From Marinomonas colpomeniae (lineage in GTDB: Bacteria > Pseudomonadota > Gammaproteobacteria > Pseudomonadales > Marinomonadaceae), in assembly GCF_014803385.1 (NCBI RefSeq), contig NZ_JACYFC010000004.1, forward strand, positions 62,001 through 126,000: a DNA stretch of 64,000 bases, in the 5' to 3' direction. Below the pieces are notes generated by a model. The model saw only the letters and a list, made by a program, of their open reading frames with translations. It did no database searches and was not told where the DNA came from. Position 1 is the stretch's first letter. Every line of letters starts with the position of its first letter. Shown one piece after another: positions 16,902 through 24,126 of the stretch. Made by a program: the position numbers and the translations under genes.

Positions 16902-17204
16902 CTAGGCCTGAATATAAGCCCAACCTTTCGCTTGCTGATGAGCAAGATACTGAACCGCTGCGTCGACTAGCTTAACCTGAGGTTGAGGTGACAGTGTTTG
17001 AGCTTGAAGACTATTACGACAAATCACCAACCGACTTAAAATATCCTCATCAGTTAAGGTGACGGCCAATGCCGCCGCTGGGCCATTAACGACGATTTCC
17101 ACTTGGGCATCAGGTTCTAATTTGAGCAAATTACGCGCGTTATTCTGAGCTCGTTTCAAAGCATCTACTGTTGGTGCATGGATCAATAATTGAGTAACAG
17201 CCAT
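16902..17204 (-). CDS. DsrE-like family protein in ABC importer operon
   Basis: A 100-residue protein with an alternating beta-alpha pattern: QLLIHAPTVDALKRAQNNAR, VEIVVNGPAAALAV, then SRLVICRNSLQAQ and VKLVDAAVQYLAHQQAKGWAYIQ. This resembles the small DsrE/DsrF-like fold, here with a single Cys in VICRNSL. Some DsrE proteins relay sulfur, but the role here is unknown. ATG at 17204 has AGAGGA upstream. It is the last gene of the operon, 19 bases after the ATPase, which suggests a job tied to the imported compound. Confidence 0.7.
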   Translation of the reverse strand: MAVTQLLIHAPTVDALKRAQNNARNLLKLEPDAQVEIVVNGPAAALAVTLTDEDILSRLVICRNSLQAQTLSPQPQVKLVDAAVQYLAHQQAKGWAYIQA

Positions 17205-17223
17205 AGTTATATCCTCTTAAAAA

Positions 17224-17955
17224 TTAAAGTGCATTTGCAATGTCTTGAGCCATTTTTTGTAATCCGTCTGTGCCGCGATGACGTGGACGAGGCAGGTCGA
17301 TTCGCTTATCTAACACTATGTTCGCAGGTGAGCCAGACAGCACAACGACACGATCCGCTAAATACACCGCTTCTTCAATATCATGGGTTATAAACATCAC
17401 TGCTTTGCGAGTCTGTTCCCAGATTGCTAGTAACTGATCTTGTAAATGTTGACGAGTAATCGCATCTACCGCACTGAAAGGTTCGTCCATTAATAATAAG
17501 TGAGGCTGAACCGCCAATGCTCTCGCAATGCCGCCACGTTGAACTTGCCCACCAGACAATTGATGTGGCCAACGCTCAGCCAATTCTTCCAGTCTAGCCA
17601 GTTTCAGTACTTCATCTACGCGGTCGCGTTTTTCTTCCGCTGTTAGCTTAAGTCCTTTTAGACCGTAAGCTACATTGCTGCGTAATCGACGCCAAGGCAT
17701 TAAACGACCATCTTGAAACACAACGCCACGGGAGCGTCGCGTATCGTCTTCTTCAACATGAATAGCAATACTGCCATGACTCGCCGTAGCCAGACCTGCA
17801 ACACAACGTAATAAAGTTGATTTGCCAACACCAGAACCACCGACAACCGCAATGAACTCACCGTCTTCCATCCGAAGATTCAAATCGGCAAAAACGGGGT
17901 CTGGACTGTTACCATAATGATAGCTCAGGCCTTCAATATTTAGGATGGACGCCAT
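17224..17955 (-). CDS. ABC transporter ATP-binding protein (NitT/TauT family)
   Basis: A 243-residue ATPase of the nitrate/sulfonate/taurine importer family. Walker A is GGSGVGKST (about residues 38-46), the Q-loop lies in VVFQDGRLMPW, the signature is LSGGQVQRGGIARAL, Walker B is LLLMDEPFSAVD, and the switch is FITHDIEEA. It resembles SsuB/TauB, but the substrate is not defined. Its start overlaps the permease gene by 16 bases, indicating coupled translation. Confidence 0.9.
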   Translation of the reverse strand: MASILNIEGLSYHYGNSPDPVFADLNLRMEDGEFIAVVGGSGVGKSTLLRCVAGLATASHGSIAIHVEEDDTRRSRGVVFQDGRLMPWRRLRSNVAYGLKGLKLTAEEKRDRVDEVLKLARLEELAERWPHQLSGGQVQRGGIARALAVQPHLLLMDEPFSAVDAITRQHLQDQLLAIWEQTRKAVMFITHDIEEAVYLADRVVVLSGSPANIVLDKRIDLPRPRHRGTDGLQKMAQDIANAL

Positions 17956-18722
17956 GTCAGCACTCGCTTTTCAATAAAACCAAACAGGGTATCGCTCAAG
18001 GTGTAAACCAGAGAAATAATCAGCATGTAAACCACAACCACTTCGTAAGCACCTACGCCAGCGGCCGAATTCATCTCTTGTCCCATACCTGGAACACCCA
18101 ACAATTCAGCAGCGATTAACGTCATCCAAGCTTGGCCAATACCGGTACGAATACCAGAAAAAATACCCGTTGCCGCTCCCGGCAAGGTTACTTGAAGTGC
18201 TTGACGTAAATGCCCGTTTTGACCAAAAGCACGAGCCAATTCATAAAAACGAGAGTCCACATTGCGTACAGCAGAATAGGTCGCAAAGTAATTTACCCAG
18301 AACACGCCTATCGCAATAACGAAGGCAGCGCCAGCATGGCTTACTTTGAACCAAGCAATGGCAAAGACAACCCAAGCCAAAGGTGGAATCGGTCGAAGAA
18401 TTCGTGCCAACCAAGCATGTAGTGCATCTAGCAGGGATGAAGAGGCCGCCAATGTCCCGACCAAGAATCCAAGAAAAGTACCAATCGCCAAGCCCCAAAT
18501 GTAGTGAACCAAGCTAGAAAGAACGGCCGGCATCAAACGCTCAGATGTCCATTCATCGGCCAGTGCTTGTGGCAATTTAAAAGGATCTGGAATAGTTCCT
18601 GCTGCCGCCCAACCTGCCGATTGGGCATATTTCCAGAGCATGACAAACGCTGCCACACCGATGATTCCCAATAAAGCACGACCTAATGGTGTTCGTGCTA
18701 AAGGGTGAGCCTGTGATGCCAT
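17940..18722 (-). CDS. ABC transporter permease (NitT/TauT family)
   Basis: A 260-residue inner-membrane permease with about six hydrophobic segments, starting with LLGIIGVAAFVMLWKYA. The EAA-type loop for ATPase contact is in FYELARAFGQNGHLRQALQVTLPGA, typical of SsuC/TauC proteins. ATG at 18722 has GGAG about 12 bases upstream. It lies 9 bases downstream of the binding-protein gene and overlaps the ATPase gene. Confidence 0.9.
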   Translation of the reverse strand: MASQAHPLARTPLGRALLGIIGVAAFVMLWKYAQSAGWAAAGTIPDPFKLPQALADEWTSERLMPAVLSSLVHYIWGLAIGTFLGFLVGTLAASSSLLDALHAWLARILRPIPPLAWVVFAIAWFKVSHAGAAFVIAIGVFWVNYFATYSAVRNVDSRFYELARAFGQNGHLRQALQVTLPGAATGIFSGIRTGIGQAWMTLIAAELLGVPGMGQEMNSAAGVGAYEVVVVYMLIISLVYTLSDTLFGFIEKRVLTWRPS

Positions 18723-18731
18723 GATAGGGAA

Positions 18732-19751
18732 TTACTCCTTAACTAGATCGTTATAAAAACGAACATCAAACAAGGCTTCAAGGTCTACTTTGACTTTAAG
18801 TGTGCCTTGGGCTGCTTGGAAATCATGCATGGTACGAGTGCCATCAATAATGGCATTCGGATTAGCTTCGAATTGATCGCGTGAATTTTTCAGTGCATTC
18901 AAAACGATCTTCGCAGGTAAGCGACCACCGCCGACATATTTACCAACAGATTTTACTGCTTCTTCTGGATCATCACGCAATTGTTCAGTAGCCGCTATGT
19001 GTGCTTTCACTAACGCTTTCACTAACTCAGGGTGCTCATTAATTAATGATTCACGCACAACCAACACTGCACCGGGTTGATGAGGGAACATACCAGAACC
19101 AGACGCGACAACTTTTGCATCGGATTTCCGGTCACTAATAATACTAACAACAGGCTCTAGAATGGCCGCGCCATCTACGGCTTCAGTCATTAGGGCTTGT
19201 TGAACTTGAGCGGCACCTTGATAAATAATGTCGATGTTTTGCTTAATCTCATCACGGCTCATGCCTAACTGGTTTTGCAACCAATACTGCAATACGGTTT
19301 CTGGCACAGAGCCTCTAGGGAAAGTGGAAATAACCGCGTTACGACCTTTATCTGCTTTGAAGCGAGTAAAGGCTGTGTTTGCATCACCATTATCAAAGTA
19401 AGGAGACAAACTGCCTAGGGCAACCATGCTGATTTGCTCAACAATGTTTGAAGCGACAACTTTAATGTCTGCACCTTTAGCGCGGGCAACCATCGCTGGC
19501 CCAATACCAAGGTAAGCAATATCTAACTGACCGGCTAACAAGGCTTGAACAATAGCTGGACCATTTTGAAATTGGAACAACTTAGGGTCGCTAACACCAG
19601 CACTTTCCAAGGCGTTATTTTCCAAAACAATAAAGGCTTGGGAAATCGGAATAATGGGCATATAGCCAATTTCAAGGGATTTGTCAGCAGCAGTCACTAA
19701 ACCACTCCAGCCAAACAAAAACAAAGCCGTTAGAGTCACGAATCGGCGCAT
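18732..19751 (-). CDS. ABC transporter substrate-binding protein (NitT/TauT family)
   Basis: A 339-residue periplasmic binding protein. Signal peptide residues 1-21 end in GLVTA. The mature start KSLEIGYMPIIPISQAFIVLE, followed by GPAIVQALLAGQLDIAYLGIGPAMVA, is the pattern of SsuA/TauA/NrtA-like proteins that bind sulfonates, nitrate or related compounds; the ligand is unknown. ATG at 19751 has GGAG upstream. First gene of a four-gene minus-strand operon (binding protein, permease, ATPase, DsrE-like). The operon sits in an accessory zone and is bracketed by a 35-base imperfect direct repeat. Confidence 0.9.
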   Translation of the reverse strand: MRRFVTLTALFLFGWSGLVTAADKSLEIGYMPIIPISQAFIVLENNALESAGVSDPKLFQFQNGPAIVQALLAGQLDIAYLGIGPAMVARAKGADIKVVASNIVEQISMVALGSLSPYFDNGDANTAFTRFKADKGRNAVISTFPRGSVPETVLQYWLQNQLGMSRDEIKQNIDIIYQGAAQVQQALMTEAVDGAAILEPVVSIISDRKSDAKVVASGSGMFPHQPGAVLVVRESLINEHPELVKALVKAHIAATEQLRDDPEEAVKSVGKYVGGGRLPAKIVLNALKNSRDQFEANPNAIIDGTRTMHDFQAAQGTLKVKVDLEALFDVRFYNDLVKE

Positions 19752-20457
19752 GAGAGCACTCCAGATAATTAAAATATAGGCATGAATTATATATAGATTA
19801 AAGGAATATTAAAACTGCCTTAAAGATCGTTTTGAACTAAGTAAATAAGCCATTTTGTAAAAGAAACGATAAAAGAAAAAATTACCTAAAGACTAATTAT
19901 ATCTCTGAGTTTAGGGGTAACTGAAATGCTCGCGTTATTTATCTCGTCAAAGCAATCCCAACCGCTAGACACTGCCGTTTGAGCTAGTGATAACGGATAA
20001 AGTATTTAATCCAATACAGATAAGACTTTTCTATTTCTTAAGCTATAACCGCGTAAGCGAAGTTCGGTTCGTATAAAGTTGAGAAAAGGGCTTGAACCTT
20101 CATTTCAAAAACAATCGGCAGACACTCCTTGTGGATAAAAACAAAAAAACTGGATGAATATACAGTTTATTTTTATAGTAGCTAAATCTTTGCGCGTTTT
20201 GTTTAAAAAATAACCATTTTTTTTGCGCGTTTGTACTGGTAGATAAATAAAAAGTCTTTTAGTATCAATGAATAAGAATTTATCATACTGAGATAACAGG
20301 CGGTGCTTTCCTGATAAAGAGAAGTGATAACGCGCATGCTCGTTTATCCATTTTTTAATTTTGTGAATAGCTTTATAAAACACTGAAAATTCAATTGGTT
20401 ATAGGAATATTTAGAGTTTTTTGAAATGTGTAAACGCGCATGCGCACTATTAAAATA
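19752..20457. other. AT-rich intergenic segment upstream of the cassette array
   Basis: About 700 bases with no convincing gene. A minus-strand frame at 20105-20383 has no ribosome binding site and Phe/Lys-rich low-complexity content, so I left it out. The segment holds copy 2 of the 35-base repeat and two copies of the 11-mer AACGCGCATGC (20329-20339 and 20433-20443), the second within the palindrome GCGCATGCGC. It should contain the promoter of the importer operon and the left boundary of the integron array; no integrase gene is present. Confidence 0.5.
19948..19982 (+). repeat. Direct repeat flanking the ABC importer operon, copy 2
   Basis: CAAAGCAATCCCAACCGCT and the following 16 bases match 16805-16839 with six mismatches in 35. 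The same orientation on both sides of the operon suggests either an insertion scar or two remnants of one duplicated gene. Confidence 0.45.
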
Positions 20458-20477
20458 TTAGGTTCACTGGAGAGTAT

Positions 20478-21437
20478 GTGCAATATTCTGATTGGCAGTA
20501 CTGGTTTTGGATTAAAAGGTTACAGAAAGGGCACTCTTTAGAAAGGTGGGCTTTACGTCATCTGCACCATAAAGACTATCTAAACTTACTAGCAGAAAGA
20601 GTTGTTGAATTTAATAAGCTTCATCGCCGACCATGCCATGTACAAATAAATTCTATCTGGATTGATGGCACCCCACAAGCAACTGCGAAAGCTAGAACTA
20701 AGGACGTCAAGTGTGAATTGGCAGACCTACTTTATATAGTTGAAGAGTTAAATCATAAGGGGGATATTGTTTGTAGAAAAGGTATATTGCTACAGGGTAA
20801 AAACACCATTCACCCTAGAAAGATTGATAGTGGTAACTCTACAAGGAAGGAGCGAGCATTATTTGAGAAACTTGATAGAAGGTATAAGCTAACTTTAAAT
20901 GCTGGCATGAGTAAGACTTCTACAATCATAGGCCAATATTTATTCGACTCAGTTGTAAAAGAAGGGCTTTCAGATTGTGCTCGATTTTTGCTGATGCCTA
21001 AGAAGCTCTGCTGGTTTCACGATTTTATTTTTAACTGCTCACCCTTTCATGTAACTTGGCCAAAAAGGGAAACATCTAATGAGATGGTTTTTGGGCAAGG
21101 TTTAACCGAAGCTATCTTAGAGATGTATAGTAGTACTGGCCTTGGAAAGGAAATCATTGCACCTACGAAGTGCGAATGGTCAAGAATGGTGTTAGACCTA
21201 GAGAACAGGTATAAAGGCGTAGAAATGAAAGGATATGACAGACAAAAACGCCATTATTCGTCAGATACTTTCTCCTTTACTGTTAATAAACGCTTTTCGC
21301 AAAATCCTCAGTTCAATGCAGAATCTTATTACCCAAATGATGAGATAATTGATTCAGGCAGTTTGCCGTATATTTCAATTATTAAAGTAAGTGTTCAATA
21401 TCCGGAACAAGATGAACCTAACAAACGCGTCAATTAG
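20478..21437 (+). CDS. Cassette 1 protein, unknown; possible PD-(D/E)xK nuclease-like
   Basis: A 319-residue soluble protein that I do not recognise by name. GTG start at 20478 with GGAG about 6 bases upstream; an ATG two bases earlier is out of frame. Around residues 78-108 the order CELADLLYIVEE...KGILLQGK places an acidic Glu, Asp and a QxK, which resembles the core of Mrr-like PD-(D/E)xK nucleases; this is only a motif-level suggestion. The C terminus (DEPNKRVN) is encoded inside the attC site, as often happens in cassettes. It is the first gene of the array and lacks its own recognisable promoter. Confidence 0.7.
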   Translation: MQYSDWQYWFWIKRLQKGHSLERWALRHLHHKDYLNLLAERVVEFNKLHRRPCHVQINSIWIDGTPQATAKARTKDVKCELADLLYIVEELNHKGDIVCRKGILLQGKNTIHPRKIDSGNSTRKERALFEKLDRRYKLTLNAGMSKTSTIIGQYLFDSVVKEGLSDCARFLLMPKKLCWFHDFIFNCSPFHVTWPKRETSNEMVFGQGLTEAILEMYSSTGLGKEIIAPTKCEWSRMVLDLENRYKGVEMKGYDRQKRHYSSDTFSFTVNKRFSQNPQFNAESYYPNDEIIDSGSLPYISIIKVSVQYPEQDEPNKRVN

Positions 21438-21478
21438 GACGCTCGCAAGCTCGCGCCTTTTACGCGGGCATTATAAGC
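21414..21478 (+). repeat. attC recombination site 1
   Basis: R'' box GAACCTAAC, a 3-base spacer, L'' CGCGTCAA, a central stem region, L' TTACGCG, spacer GGC, and the R' position ATTATAAGC. L'' pairs with L' except for one extra C, the extrahelical base typical of attC bottom-strand folding. R' begins A where G is canonical. It forms the cassette 1/cassette 2 junction. Confidence 0.82.
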
Positions 21479-21497
21479 TTCAATTGGAATCGCGTGT

Positions 21498-22151
21498 ATG
21501 GATATAGTTATCGTTATATTAGAGATCCTAATATTACTGGCATTGGGATGCTTGGTGCTTTTTCGAAAAGCTTTGTTCAGTTATGCATCAGAGAAAGGAA
21601 AAAATCTTGCAACAAAAGAAGATATCTCCGAAATAACTAAAAAAATAGAAAATGTAAGATTTGATTATGCAGGTCAACTCGAACGTTCGAAAACTCATTT
21701 TAATGCTCAGTTAAAAAATCATGGTTTCAGATACGAAAAGGAATTTGAAATATTGCAGGAGTTAACTGCTTTATTGGTAGAGACACGAGATACGTGCTTA
21801 AGCTTGAGACCTATAATGGATCATGTAGATCCAAATCAAAGTGAAGAAGAACGAAAAAAAGAACGTTTAGGTCGGTTTTATAAAGCTCGGCGTGAACTCT
21901 ATTTAGCTCGTGAGACTAAGCAACCTTTTTATCCTGAAGAAATTTACGAAGCGATTGTTTCTGTTGAAAATGCTACTCACCGTGAATCAGTCAGATATCG
22001 TCATCGTGATCCATTCCGTGATGATGATAGATATGATTACTGGGAAGATGCGGAAAAAAGGCAAGAAGAAGTGGTTAATAACGCTGATACTGCTATTAAG
22101 ATAATACGAAGTAGAGTACGTGAATGGGAGTTAGTAGAAACCAGCTTATAA
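21498..22151 (+). CDS. Cassette 2 protein: single-pass membrane protein with coiled coil
   Basis: A 217-residue protein with one N-terminal transmembrane helix (IVIVILEILILLALGCLVLF, residues 3-22). A basic, helical region follows with LATKEDISEITKKIENVRFDY and QLERSKTHFNAQLKNH, likely a coiled coil, then a charged C-terminal part. I have the impression that small proteins with TKEDI-type coiled coils recur in mobile DNA, but no function is known to me. The stop overlaps the R'' box of the downstream attC site. No strong ribosome binding site was found before the ATG at 21498. Confidence 0.7.
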   Translation: MDIVIVILEILILLALGCLVLFRKALFSYASEKGKNLATKEDISEITKKIENVRFDYAGQLERSKTHFNAQLKNHGFRYEKEFEILQELTALLVETRDTCLSLRPIMDHVDPNQSEEERKKERLGRFYKARRELYLARETKQPFYPEEIYEAIVSVENATHRESVRYRHRDPFRDDDRYDYWEDAEKRQEEVVNNADTAIKIIRSRVREWELVETSL

Positions 22152-22242
22152 CAAGGCATTCAAGGACAAAAAACAGTTGGCCATGCTCGTGCCTCGCTGA
22201 TTTTGGCTAATATTTTTTTGCCTCTTAGTGAGGTGTTGAGGC
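22144..22242 (+). repeat. attC recombination site 2
   Basis: R'' GCTTATAAC, spacer AAGG, L'' CATTCAA, a long central region, L' TTAGTG, spacer AGGT, R' GTTGAGGC. L'' pairs with L' through one G-U wobble and leaves a single unpaired C, the expected extrahelical base. R'' is the exact complement of the cassette 2 start. The ORF-less element described next begins inside R'. Confidence 0.7.
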
Positions 22243-22384
22243 TGTAGAATTACTCTTTTTTAAGAAAATCAGCCTGTTTTATGGGATCGAAATGCATTAC
22301 CTAGTGCGTTAAAAACGCTTAGGATTGAGCTCAGAGACTCGGTTTTTAATTGAATTTGGCTGTTGGAGTAATTCTACAGCCTCG
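22236..22384. repeat. ORF-less 149-bp element with 18-bp terminal inverted repeats
   Basis: GAGGCTGTAGAATTACTC (22238-22255) and GAGTAATTCTACAGCCTC (22366-22383) are perfect inverted repeats. The element lies between attC 2 and the GTTAGCAC box that opens cassette 3. Its last 50 bases resemble 23605-23655 downstream. It could be a gene-less cassette or a MITE-like insertion. Confidence 0.6.
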
Positions 22385-22407
22385 TTAGCACTCTCTAGGA
22401 GTACTGA

Positions 22408-23166
22408 GTGATATCAAAGAAAGAGCTAAAAGATCTAGCAGTCGCTCTTGGTAAAAAATATTTGTTCCCAGACTTTACCAACAAGCTCACGTGGTTTGTT
22501 GTTACGGTAGGGGGAACAATTATTTTGACCCCAACTGCTTTTAAACAGATATTTTATAACTGGCTAGTAGCAACCTTTAACTTGAATTCTGGGGCGAAAT
22601 TCACTTTTGCAGAGCTAGAATCTAGTACAGCTGACTATATGTTAGGCTTTTCTCTCATCGCATTAGCATTAATCGATAACGTCGCAAGCAGGTACTTTAT
22701 TTATAAAACCGGTGACATTGCAGCAATCGAAGCAAAGGAGCTAGAGGCTGTAGATCGTGCATTGTTTGAAAGGTTTTTAGCAGCGTTCCCTTCTAACTCA
22801 AGATCGGTGGTTCTTCTAAAAGAGCATGACTTCGGTAACTCCTACCATGACAACAATACCGACGAAATTGATTACTTCGTAGACACATGGAATACCGCAG
22901 AAACAGAGTTTTTGGATCAGGAGCTTGAGGCTGCCCGCAAAGAGCTATACCAAAAAATGCATGAATTCATATATAAGCTAGCCCGAAGTTCTGGGTATAT
23001 TCACACAGGCCCTATGCTCTCCGCTGTTCCCGATGCCTACCGAGAAGCCTGGGATTGGCCTGAACATGTCGATTTACGAATTAAAGAACTTAATGAGAAA
23101 AGCACCGAGTGCTATAAGCTTCATCAGCAGTTCGTCTTGCTTGGGCGGCGCAAGCTAAAGTGCTAA
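22408..23166 (+). CDS. Cassette 3 protein: membrane protein of unknown function
   Basis: A 252-residue protein with two hydrophobic segments (about residues 27-45, LTWFVVTVGGTIILTPTAF, and 75-92, LGFSLIALALIDNVA) and a large, mainly helical, acidic cytoplasmic or periplasmic domain (residues 105-252). The start is GTG at 22408 with AGGAG 8 bases upstream. The stop TAA is shared with the R'' box of attC 3. I do not recognise the family. It has no neighbours of known function beyond the cassette array. Confidence 0.72.
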   Translation: MISKKELKDLAVALGKKYLFPDFTNKLTWFVVTVGGTIILTPTAFKQIFYNWLVATFNLNSGAKFTFAELESSTADYMLGFSLIALALIDNVASRYFIYKTGDIAAIEAKELEAVDRALFERFLAAFPSNSRSVVLLKEHDFGNSYHDNNTDEIDYFVDTWNTAETEFLDQELEAARKELYQKMHEFIYKLARSSGYIHTGPMLSAVPDAYREAWDWPEHVDLRIKELNEKSTECYKLHQQFVLLGRRKLKC

Positions 23167-23234
23167 CAATGCGCTGCTGTCGGACAAATTATCCGCTGCG
23201 CTCCAAATTTGCCGCAGAGCGCGGCGTTAGATAT
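23160..23234 (+). repeat. attC recombination site 3
   Basis: A canonical attC of 75 bases. R'' is GTGCTAAC, L'' is GCGCTGCTG, L' is CAGAGCGC, and R' is GTTAGATAT. Folding the two ends leaves one unpaired G in L'', the extrahelical base that sets recombination polarity. R'' is the complement of the cassette 3 start TTAGCAC. The clearest of the sites in this window. Confidence 0.9.
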
Positions 23235-23260
23235 ATGAATGTAGCTACAAGAAGCTTGAA

Positions 23261-23578
23261 ATGATTTTTAGCGTAATATTAGATAAGTTAATTTACATTG
23301 GTGTCCTTTTCGTTGTTTTTATCGTTTTTAAAAGAACATCCAAGCAGACTGTAACGTCTGTTTATTGGGCGTTATCTGCAGGCGTTACGTTATTTTTGAC
23401 TACTTTGTTCGCTGGTTTTACATCCACTAATGGACAGCTATTTTTAAAGCGGGTAATAGGTATAGCGCCATCCGAAGCCTCAGAGATTACATTTGGAATT
23501 TTATTTATAATAATCCCAATACTGTGGTTGATTTTATTCGTCATTAATCTAAAAAAATATAATCGTCCAGCCCTATAA
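23261..23578 (+). CDS. Cassette 4 protein: small three-helix membrane protein
   Basis: A 105-residue, very hydrophobic protein with three predicted transmembrane helices: residues 6-23 (ILDKLIYIGVLFVVFIVF), 34-53 (VYWALSAGVTLFLTTLFAGF) and 76-98 (ITFGILFIIIPILWLILFVIN). A short basic tail follows. The ATG at 23261 lies 35 bases inside the cassette. No homologue comes to mind and no function is assigned. Small membrane proteins of this kind are common in integron cassettes and in toxin or stress modules. Confidence 0.65.
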   Translation: MIFSVILDKLIYIGVLFVVFIVFKRTSKQTVTSVYWALSAGVTLFLTTLFAGFTSTNGQLFLKRVIGIAPSEASEITFGILFIIIPILWLILFVINLKKYNRPAL

Positions 23579-23658
23579 AACATCGAATGGTAAATTCATT
23601 AGGTTTTTAATTAGCTGCGTAGGTTGGTTGTTGAAGTGGTTCTACAGTTTCGTTATTT
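23570..23658 (+). repeat. Degenerate attC-like end of cassette 4
   Basis: The R' position GTTATTTC (23652) closes the region. The expected R'' ATATCTAAC is found only as CTATAAAAC. The last 50 bases (GGTTTTTAATT ... TTCTACAGTTTCGTTA) resemble the end of the ORF-less element at 22236-22384, so the original attC seems to have been replaced or eroded. Confidence 0.4.
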
Positions 23659-23682
23659 CTTTACTTAATACATGGAGTGGAT

Positions 23683-24126
23683 ATGTTAATTCGTCAAGCT
23701 GATAAAGCACACATCCCTGATATTGCTAGACTATTTGATTTATACAGGCAGTTTTACGAATGTGAACCAGATATTGAGTTAGCAACTAAGTATATATTGG
23801 AACGTATAAACCAAAATGAATCGATTATATTTTTTGCAGAAAGTGACGGAAAGTACTTAGGTTTTGTTCAAATGTATCCTTCATTTTGTTCTGTGGAAGC
23901 GGTAAGTATTTTTATTCTTTATGATTTATATGTTGATGGCAGTGCTCGTGATTTAGGCGTGGGGACTTTATTAATGGAAAAAGCAAAAGAGTACGCAAAG
24001 GGGCAAGGTGCTTCCAGAATCGATTTAATGACCGCCTTTTCTAATAAAGCAGGGCAACACTTGTATGAAAAACTAGGTTATAAAAAGACTAATGAAAATT
24101 TCCATAATTATTCATTACCGATATGA
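23683..24126 (+). CDS. GNAT family N-acetyltransferase
   Basis: A 147-residue GCN5-related acetyltransferase. Motif A with the acetyl-CoA pyrophosphate loop is seen in LYVDGSARDLGVGTLLMEKA (near residues 84-103), and motif B in GQHLYEKLGYKKTNENF near the C terminus. The beta4 strand FVQMYPSF is also typical. The acyl acceptor cannot be predicted. The frame allows GTG at 23677, but GGAG sits five bases before the ATG at 23683, so that start was chosen. It may be the fifth cassette, following the degenerate attC-like junction; a rho-independent terminator follows. Confidence 0.87.
   Translation: MLIRQADKAHIPDIARLFDLYRQFYECEPDIELATKYILERINQNESIIFFAESDGKYLGFVQMYPSFCSVEAVSIFILYDLYVDGSARDLGVGTLLMEKAKEYAKGQGASRIDLMTAFSNKAGQHLYEKLGYKKTNENFHNYSLPI

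Larger units (their letters stand above)
20458..23652 (+). mobile_element. Integron-type gene cassette array (integrase not in window)
   Basis: Consecutive cassettes each begin with a TTRRRY box whose complement recurs as the R'' box after the gene. Cassette 1 starts TTAGGTTC (20458) and has GAACCTAAC at 21414. Cassette 2 starts TTATAAGC (21471) and has GCTTATAAC at 22144. Cassette 3 starts TTAGCAC (22385) and has GTGCTAAC at 23160. Such 7-9 base matches in the right places are the signature of integron cassettes. All genes face the same way and have no known core role. Cassette 4 (from 23227) has only a degenerate match. No intI or clear attI is visible. Confidence 0.82.

Noticed and set aside
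20105-20383. Minus-strand 92-residue frame upstream of the cassette array
   Set aside because: Phe/Lys-rich, AT-driven composition, no ribosome binding site and no recognisable motif.
22236-22384. Insertion sequence remnant bounded by 18-bp inverted repeats
   Set aside because: No transposase coding and no target duplication are visible; its junctions coincide with attC boxes, so an integron-linked element is preferred.
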